Source of the DNA: Chara braunii
Taxonomy: Eukaryota > Streptophyta > Charophyceae > Charales > Characeae
Length of the DNA: 34,713 nt
Assembly (NCBI GenBank): GCA_003427395.1
Contig: BFEA01000010.1
Span: 3,539,646-3,574,358 of the forward strand
Reading direction: 5' to 3'
Below the pieces are notes generated by a model, which was given only the letters and a program-made list of their open reading frames with translations, had not been told where the DNA came from and searched no databases. This document shows, piece after piece, positions 1 to 9,267 of the stretch; positions within the stretch are counted from its first letter, which is position 1, and every line of letters begins with the position of its first letter. A program made the position numbers and the translations under genes.

Positions 1-442
1 GTGTGTGTGTGTGCTCTCACTCTCTCCCTCTCTCTCTCCTCTCCCTCGGCTCACCCTCAGCCTCACTCCCGTTACAAAGGAGGGAGAGATGTAAGAGAGA
101 GGGGAGAGAAAGAGAGGAGGTGGAGGAAGAGAGAAAGAGAGAAGAAGAGAGAGAGTAAAGGAGATAGTATTTCTTCTTCCTCTTCTCAGTCCACCATCTC
201 CCTCTCACCCTCTCGCTATCTGACTTCACTGCAACTGCAGACTATAAAGCAAGAGAGAGAGAGAGAGGGAGAGAAAAATTCTTCTTCTTCATCTTCTAAG
301 TTCATCTCTCCCTCACCCTCTCGCTACCTGACATCTCTGCATCTATGAACAAAGAGAGAGAAAAGTGAGAGAGAGAGAGGATGAATGCACACACAGGGAG
401 GATGCCAGAGAGGAAGAAAAGGGGGAGTCTTATGTACCTTAG
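1..442. repeat. GA/CT-rich low-complexity block
   Basis: A (GT)n start is followed by strongly strand-asymmetric sequence: purine-rich at about 78-165 and 248-275, pyrimidine-rich at 168-235 and 280-345, then GA-rich again to 382. Open frames here are compositional (Ser, Arg, Glu, Lys from TCT/AGA/GAG) and I see no gene. Polypurine tracts of this kind can form triplex DNA; that is general knowledge, not shown here. Confidence 0.8.
169..347 (+). repeat. Two copies of a CT-rich, splice-acceptor-like unit
   Basis: Two neighbouring copies (about 169-245 and 283-347) share a TTC-rich run, then TCTCAG or TCTAAG, then a pyrimidine block with CACCCTCTCGCTA, then CTGACTTC or CTGACATC and CTGCA. Three more copies lie at about 1080, 1964 and 3508. 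The (TTC)n-CAG edge resembles a polypyrimidine tract with a 3' splice acceptor, but splicing is inference. It could equally be a plain dispersed repeat. Confidence 0.6.
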
Positions 443-745
443 CCGCACGTACGCTACAGCAGCGAATCCAACGAGTTCCTTGCCTTGGTCGAAAGGCCCG
501 GGTAACCTTCTTAAGGTTCATCGTGACGGAAGGGATCGTTGTAATATTCGATCCGGAACGAGGAAATGCCTAGTAAACACAAGTAATCAGCCGCGTTGAT
601 TACGTCGCCGCACTTTGTACACAACATCGACGCCCTTACCGATTGAATAGTCCGACGAAGTGTCTAGACTGCGGTGATCTCGGCGGTTTGCCGATGAAGG
701 TGATATAAAAGGTTTATTGAATCTTATCATTTAGAGGAAGAAGAA
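443..745 (+). pseudogene. Degenerate 3'-end fragment of nuclear 18S rRNA, copy 1
   Basis: Conserved 18S landmarks occur in the right order: ACGAGTTCCTTGCCTTGG, GGCCCGGGTAA, TTCATCGTGA, GAACGAGGAA, CCTAGTAA, TTTGTACACA, ACCGATTGAAT and finally TTATCATTTAGAGGAAG near the normal 3' end. Many normally invariant positions differ; for instance the universal stretch after TTTGTACACA is altered. The sequence then passes into GAA-rich purine DNA where GAGAAGTCGTAACAAGG would be expected. So this is a truncated, non-functional copy of roughly the last 300 nt, not a working rRNA gene. A second copy at 2312-2537 ends at the same place. Confidence 0.88.
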
Positions 746-870
746 GGAATAGCGGGGGAAGCGAAGAAAGAAGAAGAAGAAGTAGAATGAGAGATTGGAA
801 GAAGAGAGAGATGGGAAGAAAAGAGAAAAGTGGGAGGAAAGAGAAGAGAGGAAGAGTGAGTACTTCAATC
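746..870 (+). repeat. Polypurine (GAA/GGA) tract
   Basis: An almost uninterrupted purine stretch directly continues the end of 18S fragment copy 1. It may have grown from the GAGGAAG(G)AGAAG at the natural 18S end, or be a tail acquired on insertion. No coding evidence. Confidence 0.75.
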
Positions 871-1079
871 TAGCAACATACCTGGCAGTAGGCCGCGGCT
901 GGCCTCGTATGACTCCCGCCGAAACTGATGAGTAAGATCGGTCGAATCTTCGCTACGACATCGAAAGACTCTGCTACTACGAGAATGTGTGCATACATAT
1001 GTGAGAGAGAGGGAAAAAAAGATCAAAGGGGGAAAGAGACAGATCGAGGAGAATGGGAAAGGAGAGAGAAGGGGAGAGA
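871..1079. other. Unassigned sequence followed by purine-rich DNA
   Basis: About 130 bp of mixed sequence (871-1000) with no recognised feature, then a GA-rich run to 1079. On the minus strand a GTATGT at about 883-888 resembles a splice donor; nothing else supports an exon. Confidence 0.4.
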
Positions 1080-1160
1080 GTTCTTCTTCTAAGTCCACCA
1101 TCTCTTCTCCCCCTCTCAACATCTGACTTCACTGCATTTGCAGACTACGAGAGAAGAGAG
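1080..1160 (+). repeat. CT-rich splice-acceptor-like unit, third copy
   Basis: TTCTTCTTCTAAG, CCACCATCTC, a CCCCCTCTCAAC block, CTGACTTCACTGCA and GCAGACTACGAGAGA match the unit at 169-245. It is bounded by purine tracts on both sides, as are the other copies. Confidence 0.6.
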
Positions 1161-1319
1161 AGAAAGCTTGGTGACATTTGGATCCAGAGTCGACATTGGA
1201 CTCCAGACGTTTGGAAGAGGGAATATTTGGGACTTGTGACGAGACTTGGTGTTGGCCACTTTCCCATCTCCCCGTCTGACCCCTCCTCTTCGTCTGTGTA
1301 TATCTGGACCCGGCGCCTC

Positions 1320-1735
1320 CTTCCTGTGTATAGCGCCAGGTCCGTTCACACCTTGTGATGAGCCTGATGCATGTTTGGTCTGCGTTAGAACATTGATTGG
1401 GCTAGCTAGTCATTGGTATCCTAGCATTCTGCTTTGCTATCTTGTACTACGAGAAAGAGGTCAGTCCCGGTTTGGTCAGGACTGGTATCTAAATCTTCCA
1501 CTGTACTATAAAACACCATTTTGTACGTATCGGAATGCACATTGTAGGTTGAGATTCCACTTGTGGTGCAATTTTCCATTCAGTCTTTTCGTCACATTGC
1601 AGATCATCGGTTATTACGTATGTCACGCATTGTGCATCACGAGATTCTATTCGCTCCGCACCGTTCATTCAGTCCTTTTGGTCACATCGCAGACCCTTGG
1701 TTTGTATGTACAACGCCCCTGGGCATGTAATAGAA
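1320..1735 (+). repeat. Coding-like dispersed repeat with internal duplication
   Basis: Positions about 1335-1490 align by eye with the reverse strand of 13885-14040. Shared landmarks include TTCACACC, TGTTTGGT, CATTGGTAT and GAGAGAGGTCAG-like blocks. In one frame both copies read F-T-P-C, C-L-V and R-T-L or G-T-L at equivalent places, so an ancestral coding sequence is possible. Within this copy a second duplication is visible: ATTCAGTC-TTT at about 1578 and again at about 1668, each followed by GTCACAT-GCAGA. The open frame over 1246-1776 is the longest here, but I recognise no domain and would not call it a gene. Confidence 0.5.
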
Positions 1736-1737
1736 AG

Positions 1738-1920
1738 GATAGAAAAGGAAAGAGAAAAAGGAGGAGAGAAAGATAGAAGATGAAGAAGAAAGAGGAGGAG
1801 AAAGGTCGAAAGAGATAGAAAGGGAATAGGAGAGAAAGTGGAAAGAAGGAGAGAAGAGGTGAGGAGAGGGAGATCTAAGGAGGAGAGAGATCTATGAGAG
1901 GTATGTGAGGGAGGGAGCCA

Positions 1921-1960
<40 letters not shown>

Positions 1961-1963
1961 GAG
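1738..1963 (+). repeat. Polypurine tract with (GA)n core
   Basis: More than 200 bp of nearly pure A/G, with an uninterrupted (GA)n at about 1925-1955. It precedes another CT-rich unit. Confidence 0.85.
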
Positions 1964-2075
1964 AGTTCGTTTTCCTTCCTCCTCTAAGTCCACCACCCCT
2001 CACCCTCTCGTTACACGATCTCGTCATCTACAAATTACTACTACTACTACTACGACTACTACTATTACTACGAGA
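1964..2075 (+). repeat. CT-rich unit (fourth copy) plus (ACT)n
   Basis: TTCCTTCCTCCTCTAAG, CCACCACCCCTCACCCTCTCG and CGTCATCTACA align with the unit at 169-245. It is followed by an imperfect (ACT)n microsatellite at about 2037-2072. Confidence 0.6.
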
Positions 2076-2238
2076 GGAAAAGACCTTGAGTCTCCAATCT
2101 TGGTCGACAACTAAGTCTCCTACCCGCCCCTCGTTGCACGCTACTTGGATCGGTGGGGCGAGCAAACCAAAAAGTAGGCAGTGTATACTCTCGCGTTTTA
2201 GGAGATGATTCATTCTGATTTTGCTCGTCCTATCGATG

Positions 2239-2288
2239 GAATGTGTGTGTGTGTGTGTGTATGTGTGTGTGTGGGGGGGGGTGTGTGA
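2239..2288 (+). repeat. (GT)n microsatellite with G run
   Basis: TG dinucleotides from about 2241 lead into a G run at about 2273-2281. The preceding TTTTGCTCGTCCTATCGA resembles TTTTGCTCATCCTATTGA at about 14253, near a (CA)n tract, so the two sites may be diverged copies of one repeat. Confidence 0.7.
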
Positions 2289-2311
2289 GGGGACTCCTAC
2301 CTGGGCGTACG

Positions 2312-2537
2312 CGTAATGACGGGGACAGATCATCGTAATTATCGATCTTGAACGAAGAATGCCGAGTAAGCGTGAGTTATCAGCTCGTGCTGATTATGTT
2401 CCCGCCTTTTGTACACAGCCCCGTCGCTCATGCCGATTGAATGGTCCGGTGGAGTGTCTGATCGTAGTAATCTCGGCAATTTGCCGCCAAATGAGGGGGT
2501 GTTGTGAAAGGTGTAGAGAATGTTATCATGTAGAAGA
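2312..2537 (+). pseudogene. Degenerate 3'-end fragment of nuclear 18S rRNA, copy 2
   Basis: Landmarks in order: GGGGACAGATCAT, TTGAACGAAGAATGCC, AGTAAGCG, ATCAGCTCG, TTTGTACACAGCC, CGTCGCTC, CCGATTGAATGGTCCGG, and a degraded TTATCATGTAGAAGAAG at the end. It starts later within 18S than copy 1 and is closer to the usual sequence around the universal TTTGTACACACCGCCCGTC site, but it carries its own substitutions. It also stops at the TTATCATTTAGAGGAAG position and runs into (GAA)n (about 2533-2575). No upstream 18S or downstream ITS is visible, so it is a relic. Confidence 0.88.
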
Positions 2538-2639
2538 AGAAGAAAAAGAAGAAGAAGAAGAAGGAGAAGGGGAAAGGTGGGAAGAGGCGAGAATGCACAT
2601 GGCATCTGTGAGTAGGAAACGAGGTTGTGAGTATAGTAC

Positions 2640-3115
2640 AAGACATACCCAGTACAGGAAGCATGCGACAGTGGTCGCCATATGCCCGTACTTCGTTGTT
2701 GATGTTGTCATCATCCTTCGGCATAGTAGATATAGGCTAGGTAGGATCTGCCATCAGTAGTGTAAACGTCGAATACCAGATAGGATAGTCAACTCCGGTT
2801 CCTTGTTGAAGGTGATGATACTACTCCAACATTATCATTTATGAACTTGCTGATATGACTCGGTGCAATTCCGCTGTTTGTACGAGATCACGACTATCTG
2901 GTCTCAAGTATGCGATGCTGCTTTGATTTAGGAAGTTCGCCGTCGATCATTTTACGCATTTGGTATGATTTATTATTTCTCTTATTACTACTATTACTGA
3001 TTGATTAGTATTATTACTATTATTATTGTTACTATTTTTATTATTATTATTATCATACTATTGCTATTACTACTATTGTTAATATTATTATTATTATTAC
3101 TATCTACTACTATTG
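2640..3115 (-). repeat. Composite repeat, diverged partial copy with AT-rich (ATT)n-like end
   Basis: TAGGCTAGGTAGGATCTGCC aligns with the equivalent block at 4306-4332 and 7449-7470. Further on, CGGTGCAATTCCGCTG matches 7593 and 4643, and the copy ends in degenerate ATT/ACT triplets at about 2970-3110, where other copies have a pure (ATT)n. On the minus strand this is the poly-Asn and second-half portion of the gene-like repeat described at 4205-5300. Confidence 0.55.
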
Positions 3116-3119
3116 TTAA

Positions 3120-3480
3120 ACAGTTATTTTATCTACCTTACTTGCCTACTGTATGCGAAAGGTGAAGACAGGTAGGAGGTGTGATGCTTCCACAGGGGCA
3201 TCAGTAGGTTGACAGTCATCCGCCCGACTTGCTGGAGAGCACGCTTGTGCGATTTTCGCTCCTCACACTAAGTCACAATATGTTGCACATCGCGTCAGAT
3301 TGTGTTGCGGACTGCAGCGAGCATAATTACCAGGATATAGTAAGGAAAGAGAAGTAGAAAAGAGAGAAAGAGAGAGGAAGAGAGATTGGACGGAGGTTAG
3401 GAGTACTTATCCATAACGTCGTCTGCTCCGGCTTCGTCTTCGAGGTACCTGCAGCAATCACCAACTAAGCCAGGTTAGTA
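3120..3480. other. Unassigned sequence
   Basis: Apart from a short GA-rich run at about 3345-3390 I see no gene, RNA or repeat match here. Confidence 0.4.
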
Positions 3481-3499
3481 CCTTGCTCATAGCAGTAAA

Positions 3500-3590
3500 G
3501 GATAGTATTTCTTCTTCCTCTTTTCAGACCACCATCCACCCCACCCTCTCGATCTGCCTTTACTGCATTTGCAGACTACGAGAGAAAGAT
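3500..3590 (+). repeat. CT-rich splice-acceptor-like unit, fifth copy
   Basis: AAGGATAGTATTTCTTCTTC followed by CTCTTTTCAG, CCACCATCCACCCCACCC, CTGCATTTGCAGACTACGAG. The leading GGATAGTATTTCTTC is shared exactly with about 161-175, so the repeat begins before the pyrimidine tract. Purine-rich DNA follows to about 3690, then (GAT)-rich sequence to 3750. Confidence 0.65.
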
Positions 3591-3754
3591 GGAGAGAGAA
3601 GGAGACGAGAAAAATCAAAGAAGGAAGGAGAAGGCGGGGAATGAGAAAGATCGAAGAAGGGGAGAGAAAGGGGAAAAGAGAAGGATGATGATGAGAAGAG
3701 ATGATAATGTTGATGATGATTATGATAAGTGAAGGATGATGATGATGATGACGT

Positions 3755-4117
3755 GGTAGCATTTACCTAGTATTGGCGATGGTCTGCTATGGGCAACATC
3801 TTCAAGCACTTCGGGCCGCAGCTGATAACAAAAGGTTGCATTGTCTCCTTGTAGTCTGTTGTAGTAGCGTAGGAGTAGGCTGGGCGCCAGACGCCATTCC
3901 AGAGTGAGAACTACATGGAATTATGCAGTTGGGGTGCCTGATTGAGATTGACCCACGATCTTGCTGTATCGTTCTCAGAGGGATGGTTATTGGGTCCATT
4001 ATGCTATCCGCTCTTGCTTTGACTTCTACTTGGACTCTAGTGTGAGGATGCAAACTCGGATTCTGTGCTTCGTTCACATACATGATCCTTGCGTTTATTA
4101 TTATTTTTTTATTATTA

Positions 4118-4172
<55 letters not shown>
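3755..4172 (-). repeat. Composite repeat, form A, with (ATT)n
   Basis: This copy aligns with 5590-5982, 6060-6485 and 8455-8820: blocks AGCTACAT-GGGTTATG-type, TTGACTCACGAT, TGTATC-TTCTCA, ATGGCTAC-CGGTTC, then TTCATTCACAT and (ATT)n at about 4097-4170. On the minus strand a frame reads V-N-E-A-Q after the triplet run, then K-A-R-A-D, motifs shared with the copy at 6250-6380. Its left edge, reverse complemented, ends GGCAATACTAG followed by GTAAATG, a possible splice donor. Coding here is an ancestral inference; stops interrupt all copies. Confidence 0.6.
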
Positions 4173-4204
4173 GGACACACGTGGCAACTATGAGTTGGGG
4201 ATCG

Positions 4205-5300
4205 AGGTAGTGAATGATACGAGAGACATACTTGGTGCTTGACGTGTGCGGTATGGGCCGAGATCTGTTTGTACTTGGGGAGATGATGACATCGTCAACA
4301 ACATTGTAGATAGGCTAGATAGGGTCTGCCATCTTTAGTCTGGGCACAGAGCACAGGGTAGGGATACCGACACTGTTTCTGTATAATGTTGATGATGATC
4401 TGAGGGCACTTGCCTTGTATAGGTGATGGTCTGCATGGGCGACATCTTCAAGTACTTCGGGTTGTCGCTGATGTCAACAGTTGCATTGTCAATTTGCAGG
4501 TTGCAGTAGCTGTGTAGGGGTAGGCTGGGCGCTGAGCACGAGTAGGAAAGGAGAAAGGACTGGGCTCTTGTGTTGATATGGAAGAAGTACACTCCCTTTG
4601 ACTTTGGTTTCGGTACCACGAACCTCGATTGGTGTATTACGGGTGCAATGTTGCTTTTTGAACACGGTGTGACTTTCTGGTTTTCAATGTGATGGCATAA
4701 TATGGAATTGTCACCTCGTTGTTGCTTATTTCCCCTGCATTATTATTACTATTTAGTATTATTATTATTATTATTATTATTATTGCGATCAGACTCGTTT
4801 TTTTTTCATTCACGCTGTTCACATCTTCGAAACGATAGCGCAGCAAACTGTCGACATGCGCCTGCTTAAAACTCAGAGATATAGCATCCAGATACGAGTT
4901 CACTTCCAATCGGCTATGGCGACTCAGCACCCAACATCTCACTGTTCAGGTACTCTGGATCACCCTGGATGCCCTACACGCATCACTCTGAACACTCACA
5001 ACACACGCACACACTGCACTCTGTACTAAGCTATGGCAGCTATAGCCGCCGCTACCTATCACTATGACTACCCTGCGTCGCTCTCGCCCACTTCGTCTTC
5101 GGGCCTTCAACAGACCTCCTTGCACAAGACGCTGAAGCAGCGCTTCCCCATGGCTTCGGAATGACTGAATAGATGGCTGGGCGCAGCCTCTTGATTTATA
5201 CTTCTGTGATGCGTTGGTCTGACCTGCTTCCCTAACCCGCGGTGTACACAGTCCCAGACGGTATTCGCTTGACTGGACTGGGATTGGACTGAGTCGTATC
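4205..5300 (-). pseudogene. Decayed gene-like composite repeat, copy 1 (TATA, ATG, AAT run, donor-like edge)
   Basis: On the minus strand, TATAAAT at 5200-5194 lies 43 bp before an ATG at 5151-5149. The frame starts MGKRCFSVLCKEVC, then a stop, then RPEDEVGE. Downstream come a block reading A-I-S-L-S-F (about 4880) and S-L-L-R-Y, an AAT run at about 4783-4740, an N-N-N-A-G-E-I-S-N-N-E-V segment, and a block whose edge near 4217 reads AAGCACCAA|GTATGTCTC, donor-like. Copies at 6719-6040 (minus) and 12534-13313 (plus) keep the same order. I do not recognise the product. Internal stops and frame changes mean it is not functional, and the separate pieces at 2640, 3755, 5590, 7325 and 8455 look like fragments of it. 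Confidence 0.5.
5194..5200 (-). promoter_or_regulatory. TATA-box-like TATAAAT ahead of the repeated ATG
   Basis: The distance to the minus-strand ATG is 43 bp, identical to that in the copy at 6768-6762. Flanking sequence is conserved (CTGTGTAC upstream, GAGG downstream). Conservation of element and spacing in two otherwise diverged copies suggests an ancestral promoter; activity is not shown. Confidence 0.4.
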
Positions 5301-5329
5301 GCATCACCGGTAAAGAGGAAAGAATGGGA

Positions 5330-5500
5330 GGCAAATGGGCACAGACGTACAGACTATTAAACAGACAGACAGTCTGCCGCAGGCAGGCGGACACCGGCAA
5401 CCAGAACAGGTTGGAGCAGACAGACAGACATACAGACTAATAAACAAACAAACATTGACTGACCGGAAGCGAGGACAAAAGTAAACAGACAGACGCAGGG
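5330..5500 (+). repeat. Degenerate (CAGA)n-type tract
   Basis: Repeated CAGACAGACAG-like words at 5360-5372, 5416-5430 and 5485-5495, with AAACAAACAAAC in between. The long frames on the minus strand (Cys/Val/Leu-rich) follow from this repetition and are not supported as genes. Confidence 0.6.
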
Positions 5501-5559
5501 GAGGTGAGATCGAAGATGGTTCTTTGGAAGTGAAGGGCGCTGCACTGGTTATCAAGGTA

Positions 5560-5909
5560 GAGTGTGGATGAATGGGAGAGACGTGTATGAGTAGAGAGGA
5601 GGTCGGCATTGGTGTTGATATCATCGGCTGCTGGTAGTCAAGTTGTCTGGTTGCTGTCATACTCTAGTTGAAGTAATGGGCTATAGAGTAGATAGGGCGT
5701 CTGGCGTCACTCAGAACAGAGAGCTACATTGAGTTATGTTGTTAGTGTTGCCCTGATTGGGCTTGGATATTGACTCACGATTCTTCTGTATCATTCTCAA
5801 TAAATGGCTGCTCGGTTCTGTTGTGCTATCTGCTCATGCTTGACTGCTCGGGCTTCAGTGTGATTAGGCAATTGAGTCGCTGTGCTTCTTCCATATTCAT
5901 GTATTTAGC

Positions 5910-5984
<75 letters not shown>

Positions 5985-5985
5985 G
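5560..5985 (-). repeat. Composite repeat, form A, with (ATT)n
   Basis: GGTCGGCATTGGTGTTGA, TGCTGGTAGTCAAGTTG and GAGTAGATAGGGCG match 6070-6170 closely and 8475-8570 more loosely. (ATT)n spans about 5912-5982. The two neighbouring copies (5560-5985 and 6000-6485) form a local tandem pair about 470 bp apart. Confidence 0.65.
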
Positions 5986-5999
5986 TATCAACATTGGCG

Positions 6000-6382
6000 A
6001 GCAGATCAGACTGTGAGTTGGGGAACGAGGTGGTGAAAGTGGTGAGATACGTACCTATTGCATGAAAAAAGGTCGGCATAGATGTTGACATCATCACATG
6101 CTGGTAGTCAAGTTGCCTGGTTGCTGTCATACTGTAGTTGTAGTGATAGGTTGTAGAGTAGATAGGGCGCCTGGCGTCATTCAAAAGAGAGAGCTACATT
6201 GGGTTATGCTGTTGGGGTTGCCTTGGTGGGCTTGGACATTGACTCACGATTATTTTGTATCACTCTCAAATGGATGGTTACTCGGTTCCAGTGTGCCATC
6301 TGCTCTTGCTTTAACTACTCTACCTTCAGTGTGATTTGGCAATTTGGATTTCTGTGCTTCATTCACATTCAGGTTCCTTACA

Positions 6383-6450
<68 letters not shown>

Positions 6451-6870
6451 CATTATTATTATTGTTATTATTATTATTATTATTAATGTTATGTAATCAG
6501 ACTCACTCTCATGCATGTAACAGTAGCGCAGCAAACTGGCTCCATGCGCCCACTCAAAACTCAGACTTATGGCAATCTAGATAAGAGTTCAGTTTCAATG
6601 GCTATGGCGACCAAGGCCGCACTTGCCACTGTAGCCATGGCCAAGCTCTTTCAGCCCACTTAGATTCTGGGCCTCCAGCAGACCTCCTTGCACGAGACGC
6701 TAAAGCGGCGCTTTCGCATGGCTTCCGCATGAACAAATGAAAGGTTGGGTACAACCTCTTCATTTATATTTTTGTGATGCGTTGGTCTGACCTGTAAGCC
6801 TAGCCATGGTACACAGTCCCAGACGGTACTTGCTTGACTGGACTGGACTGGGTGGATTGGGACTGCTGAC
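6000..6870 (-). pseudogene. Decayed gene-like composite repeat, copy 2
   Basis: On the minus strand TATAAAT (6768-6762) precedes ATG (6719-6717) by 43 bp. The frame reads MRKRRFSVSCKEVCW before breaking. Then come S-L-S-F-E-W-A-H, S-L-L-R-Y-C and the AAT run (6486-6384), followed by a form A second half with V-N-E-A-Q and K-A-R-A-D, ending at a donor-like TAGGTACGTATC near 6048. It lacks about 100 bp present between the first two blocks of the copies at 4950-5080 and 12650-12765. That could be an intron lost by retroposition or simply an indel. Product unknown. Confidence 0.5.
6762..6768 (-). promoter_or_regulatory. TATA-box-like TATAAAT, second copy
   Basis: Same 43-bp spacing to the minus-strand ATG as at 5194-5200, with the flanking CACAGTCCCAGACGGTA block (plus strand) conserved further upstream. 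Confidence 0.4.
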
Positions 6871-6879
6871 TGCACGAGG

Positions 6880-7256
6880 TGGGCTGCCACCACTTGACCA
6901 CTTGCCTCTGCCTACGTAGGCTGATTCCGAAAGGCCGCTACTAGAAACTTCTATCTTGGCCTTTCGGTACTGTAGCAGCTACAACTTTGCCTTTTCAGGA
7001 AAGTAGCAGCTACGACCTTGACCCTTCAGACATTCTACAGCTACGACCTCTGGACTGTCTAGACTCCTACCCGACAGGTCTACAGTTCGAATCCCTGCTA
7101 CCCCGTAACCTACGAAATCCTACCTATCACCGGCAGTCCTACAGGTTGCAGGTTCAAATGTACTGGCTGACACAGCTACTGTACACAAGCAAGGTAGGGA
7201 ACTAGGGATCGAGCCCTGGGATCTGCATCAGCTACTGCGAAGTGGGGAATACCGTT
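6880..7256. other. Unique stretch with B-box-like words
   Basis: AGCTACGACCTTGACC-type words recur at about 6965-7050. AGTTCGAATCC (7083-7093) and GGTTCAAAT (7148-7156) resemble the internal B box of tRNA genes. I could not build a tRNA cloverleaf around either, so they may be chance or tRNA-derived relics. Confidence 0.3.
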
Positions 7257-7324
7257 TTATTATTATTATTATTAATTTTATTAGTATTTGCACATTAGGT
7301 GGAGTATATGTGGCATCTGTCCCT

Positions 7325-7676
7325 AATGGATCGAAGTAGTGAGGAAAGCGAAAGACTTACCCGGTGCCTGAAGCAGGCGGCATTGACCACTGCCTGCTCG
7401 TTTTTTTTTTTGGGAGAGCTTGCTGACGCCATCTTCAGCATTGCGACATAGGCTAGATAGGACCTGCCATCTGTAATCTGGGCGCCAAGCGCCAGATAGG
7501 ACACCGACGCTGGCTCTTCGTTGATGAAGATGATGAGACAAGTTCAACATTGTCAATTATGAACTATTGATGTGTTCTTATTTGATGAATCTCTTGGTGC
7601 ATTTCTGCTGTTGGTTCGACGCATATGAATGATGTTGTTTGATTGCTGGATTTCGCTATTGCTCATCTCCCTTGCA

Positions 7677-7746
<70 letters not shown>

Positions 7747-7760
7747 GTAAGGGTAAAGCC
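7325..7760 (-). pseudogene. Composite repeat, form B second half with AAT run
   Basis: On the minus strand a 22-codon Asn run (AAT, 7746-7680) is followed by D-A-R-E-M-S-N-S-E-I-Q-Q-S-N-N-I-I-H-M-R. This corresponds to T-R-K-M-N-D-S-D-L-Q-Y-P-S-S-I-I-H-M-R in the copy at 12992-13045. Further along, CAGATTACAGATGGCAGG and CTATCTAGCCTAT match the other form B copies. The edge at about 7360 reads CAGGCACCGG|GTAAGTC, an excellent donor consensus. The shared I-I-H-M-R in the frame set by the Asn run supports a real ancestral protein with a poly-Asn tract; the copy itself is degenerate. Confidence 0.5.
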
Positions 7761-8440
7761 TTAGTAGGAGCCTTGCCGCCCAGCATATGTTCTGGGCTAA
7801 GGCCTCGGCAAACCTCGTGCCGCCCTAAGTGAAGGCGAGCCTGACATGTGACCGCCCTAAGTGAAGGCTGGTCAGGATATCCACGAATAGGTCTTCTTTC
7901 AATAATTTGAAAGGTGGGTATCCGTCATTTGCAGCACGACAGTGGGTGGTGTGCACCATGGATCCAGATTCCTACGTAAAGCAGTTGAGCCCAGGGCTTC
8001 AGTTGGTTGAGCCCCGGGGACAGGCCAGGGTAGGCCGACACATCACACATTTGGACGCTGGCCAATCAGAAAGCAGCATTGTCATAGTAAGGCCGAGCGT
8101 ACAAATGAGAAACTGGAAAAGTATGTATCTGGGCAGTAACCCAGGCATAAAGGCTGCAGCTGTACTTCCTGGGCCACACCAGGAAGAGCCTGGGCGCAGC
8201 TACCAGGGCACTGGCACAGGCTCGACGCTAACCACCCATGCGCCACATTGGTATATAGGCAGAAGTAGCAAGTGGGGAAGGGTCTGATCAATGCAAGCAT
8301 CGTCGGCACGCCGCGCTAACGCAGGGAACTGCGTTGTGTAAAGCTACGTTGGGCAAAATAGAGCAGGTTAGCATTAATGCAGTGGAGCACTGCTTAGGCA
8401 CGGGGCGCAACCAAGTTGACTGAAGGTATTGGGCGCCGTG
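7761..8440. other. Unassigned, less repetitive sequence
   Basis: A short direct repeat CCGCCCTAAGTGAAGGC occurs at about 7831 and 7853. A frame at 7907-8287 is open for 126 codons, but I recognise no motif, and the composition is unlike the recognisable coding remnants of this window. No gene call. Confidence 0.35.
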
Positions 8441-8454
8441 TGGGTCATCAAGAG

Positions 8455-8905
8455 AGAAGTACCTGGGTGGAGAGGAGGTTGGCATGGGTGCTGACATCAT
8501 CACTCGCTGGTCATCAAGTTGTCTGACGAAAATTATAGCATTAGGCTGTAGAGTAGATAGGGTATCGGGCGCCATTCAAGAGAAAGAGCTAGATTGGGTT
8601 ATGCAGTTGGTGGGGCCGATTGAGGTTGGACACTAACTCACGCTTCTGTTGTATCGTTCTTAAAGGAGATGGCTACTTGGTTCCATTATGCTATCTACTC
8701 TTGCTTTGGCTACTTGGAGTGACCATGTGATTCTGCGAGGAGGATTTCAGTGCTTTGTCTACATTCATGTCCCTAATAACTAATTATTATTATTATTGTC
8801 ATTATTATTATTATTATTACTAGCAGATTCGTTTCATTCACCCTTCTTCTACATAAGAACAGCAACACACGCAGACTGTGGTATACAGTGACACAAAGAG
8901 AAAAG
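8455..8905 (-). repeat. Composite repeat, form A, most diverged copy
   Basis: AGAAGTACCTGGGTGGAGAGG, GTTGGCATGGGTG, TCGCTGGTCATCAAGTTG and TAGAGTAGATAGGG follow the order of the copies at 5590 and 6060. A shorter, interrupted (ATT)n (8781-8820) and AGATTCGTTTCATTCA follow. The reverse complement of the left edge is CACCCAG|GTACTTCTC, again donor-like. Confidence 0.55.
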
Positions 8906-9159
8906 GGAGACATACGTACAGCAAGGGAGGCAAAGAAAGAGAGAAGGAAGGGACTATAGGTAAAGTTGTAGAGTGAAAGGCTGGGGCATTGGAGTTGACA
9001 TGGGCCTGAGGACTTGAGTTTTGGCTCACTACTTCATTGCTCTGCTTTGTTCGGCTGAATGCGCAGAGCTATGATACTTGCTGCTTGTATACAACTATTC
9101 AGATGTCTGTAATGATCTCACAACCAGGGTTCTTGATATCATTTGTTTTTATAAATCCT
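8906..9159. other. Unassigned sequence
   Basis: GA-rich at 8885-8955, otherwise mixed. No gene or repeat match seen. Confidence 0.35.
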
Positions 9160-9162
9160 TGA

Positions 9163-9208
<46 letters not shown>

Positions 9209-9218
9209 TTATCAATAC

Positions 9219-9263
<45 letters not shown>

Positions 9264-9267
9264 GCTA
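9160..9267 (+). repeat. Double (ATT)n microsatellite
   Basis: Two ATT runs at about 9165-9207 and 9222-9263, separated by TTATCAATACTTT. The poly-Leu/poly-Ile frames are by-products. Confidence 0.9.

Noticed and set aside
443-745. Functional 18S rRNA gene or organellar rRNA
   Set aside because: Universal sites are mutated, upstream 18S and downstream ITS are missing, and the TTTAGAGGAAG end is nuclear-type.
5770-6584. Poly-Ile, poly-Tyr and poly-Leu open frames over (ATT)n
   Set aside because: By-products of the triplet repeat. Only the minus-strand Asn-compatible frame has support from conserved flanking residues in other copies.
7083-7156. tRNA genes around AGTTCGAATCC and GGTTCAAAT
   Set aside because: Only T-loop-like words; no A box or stems at the right distance.
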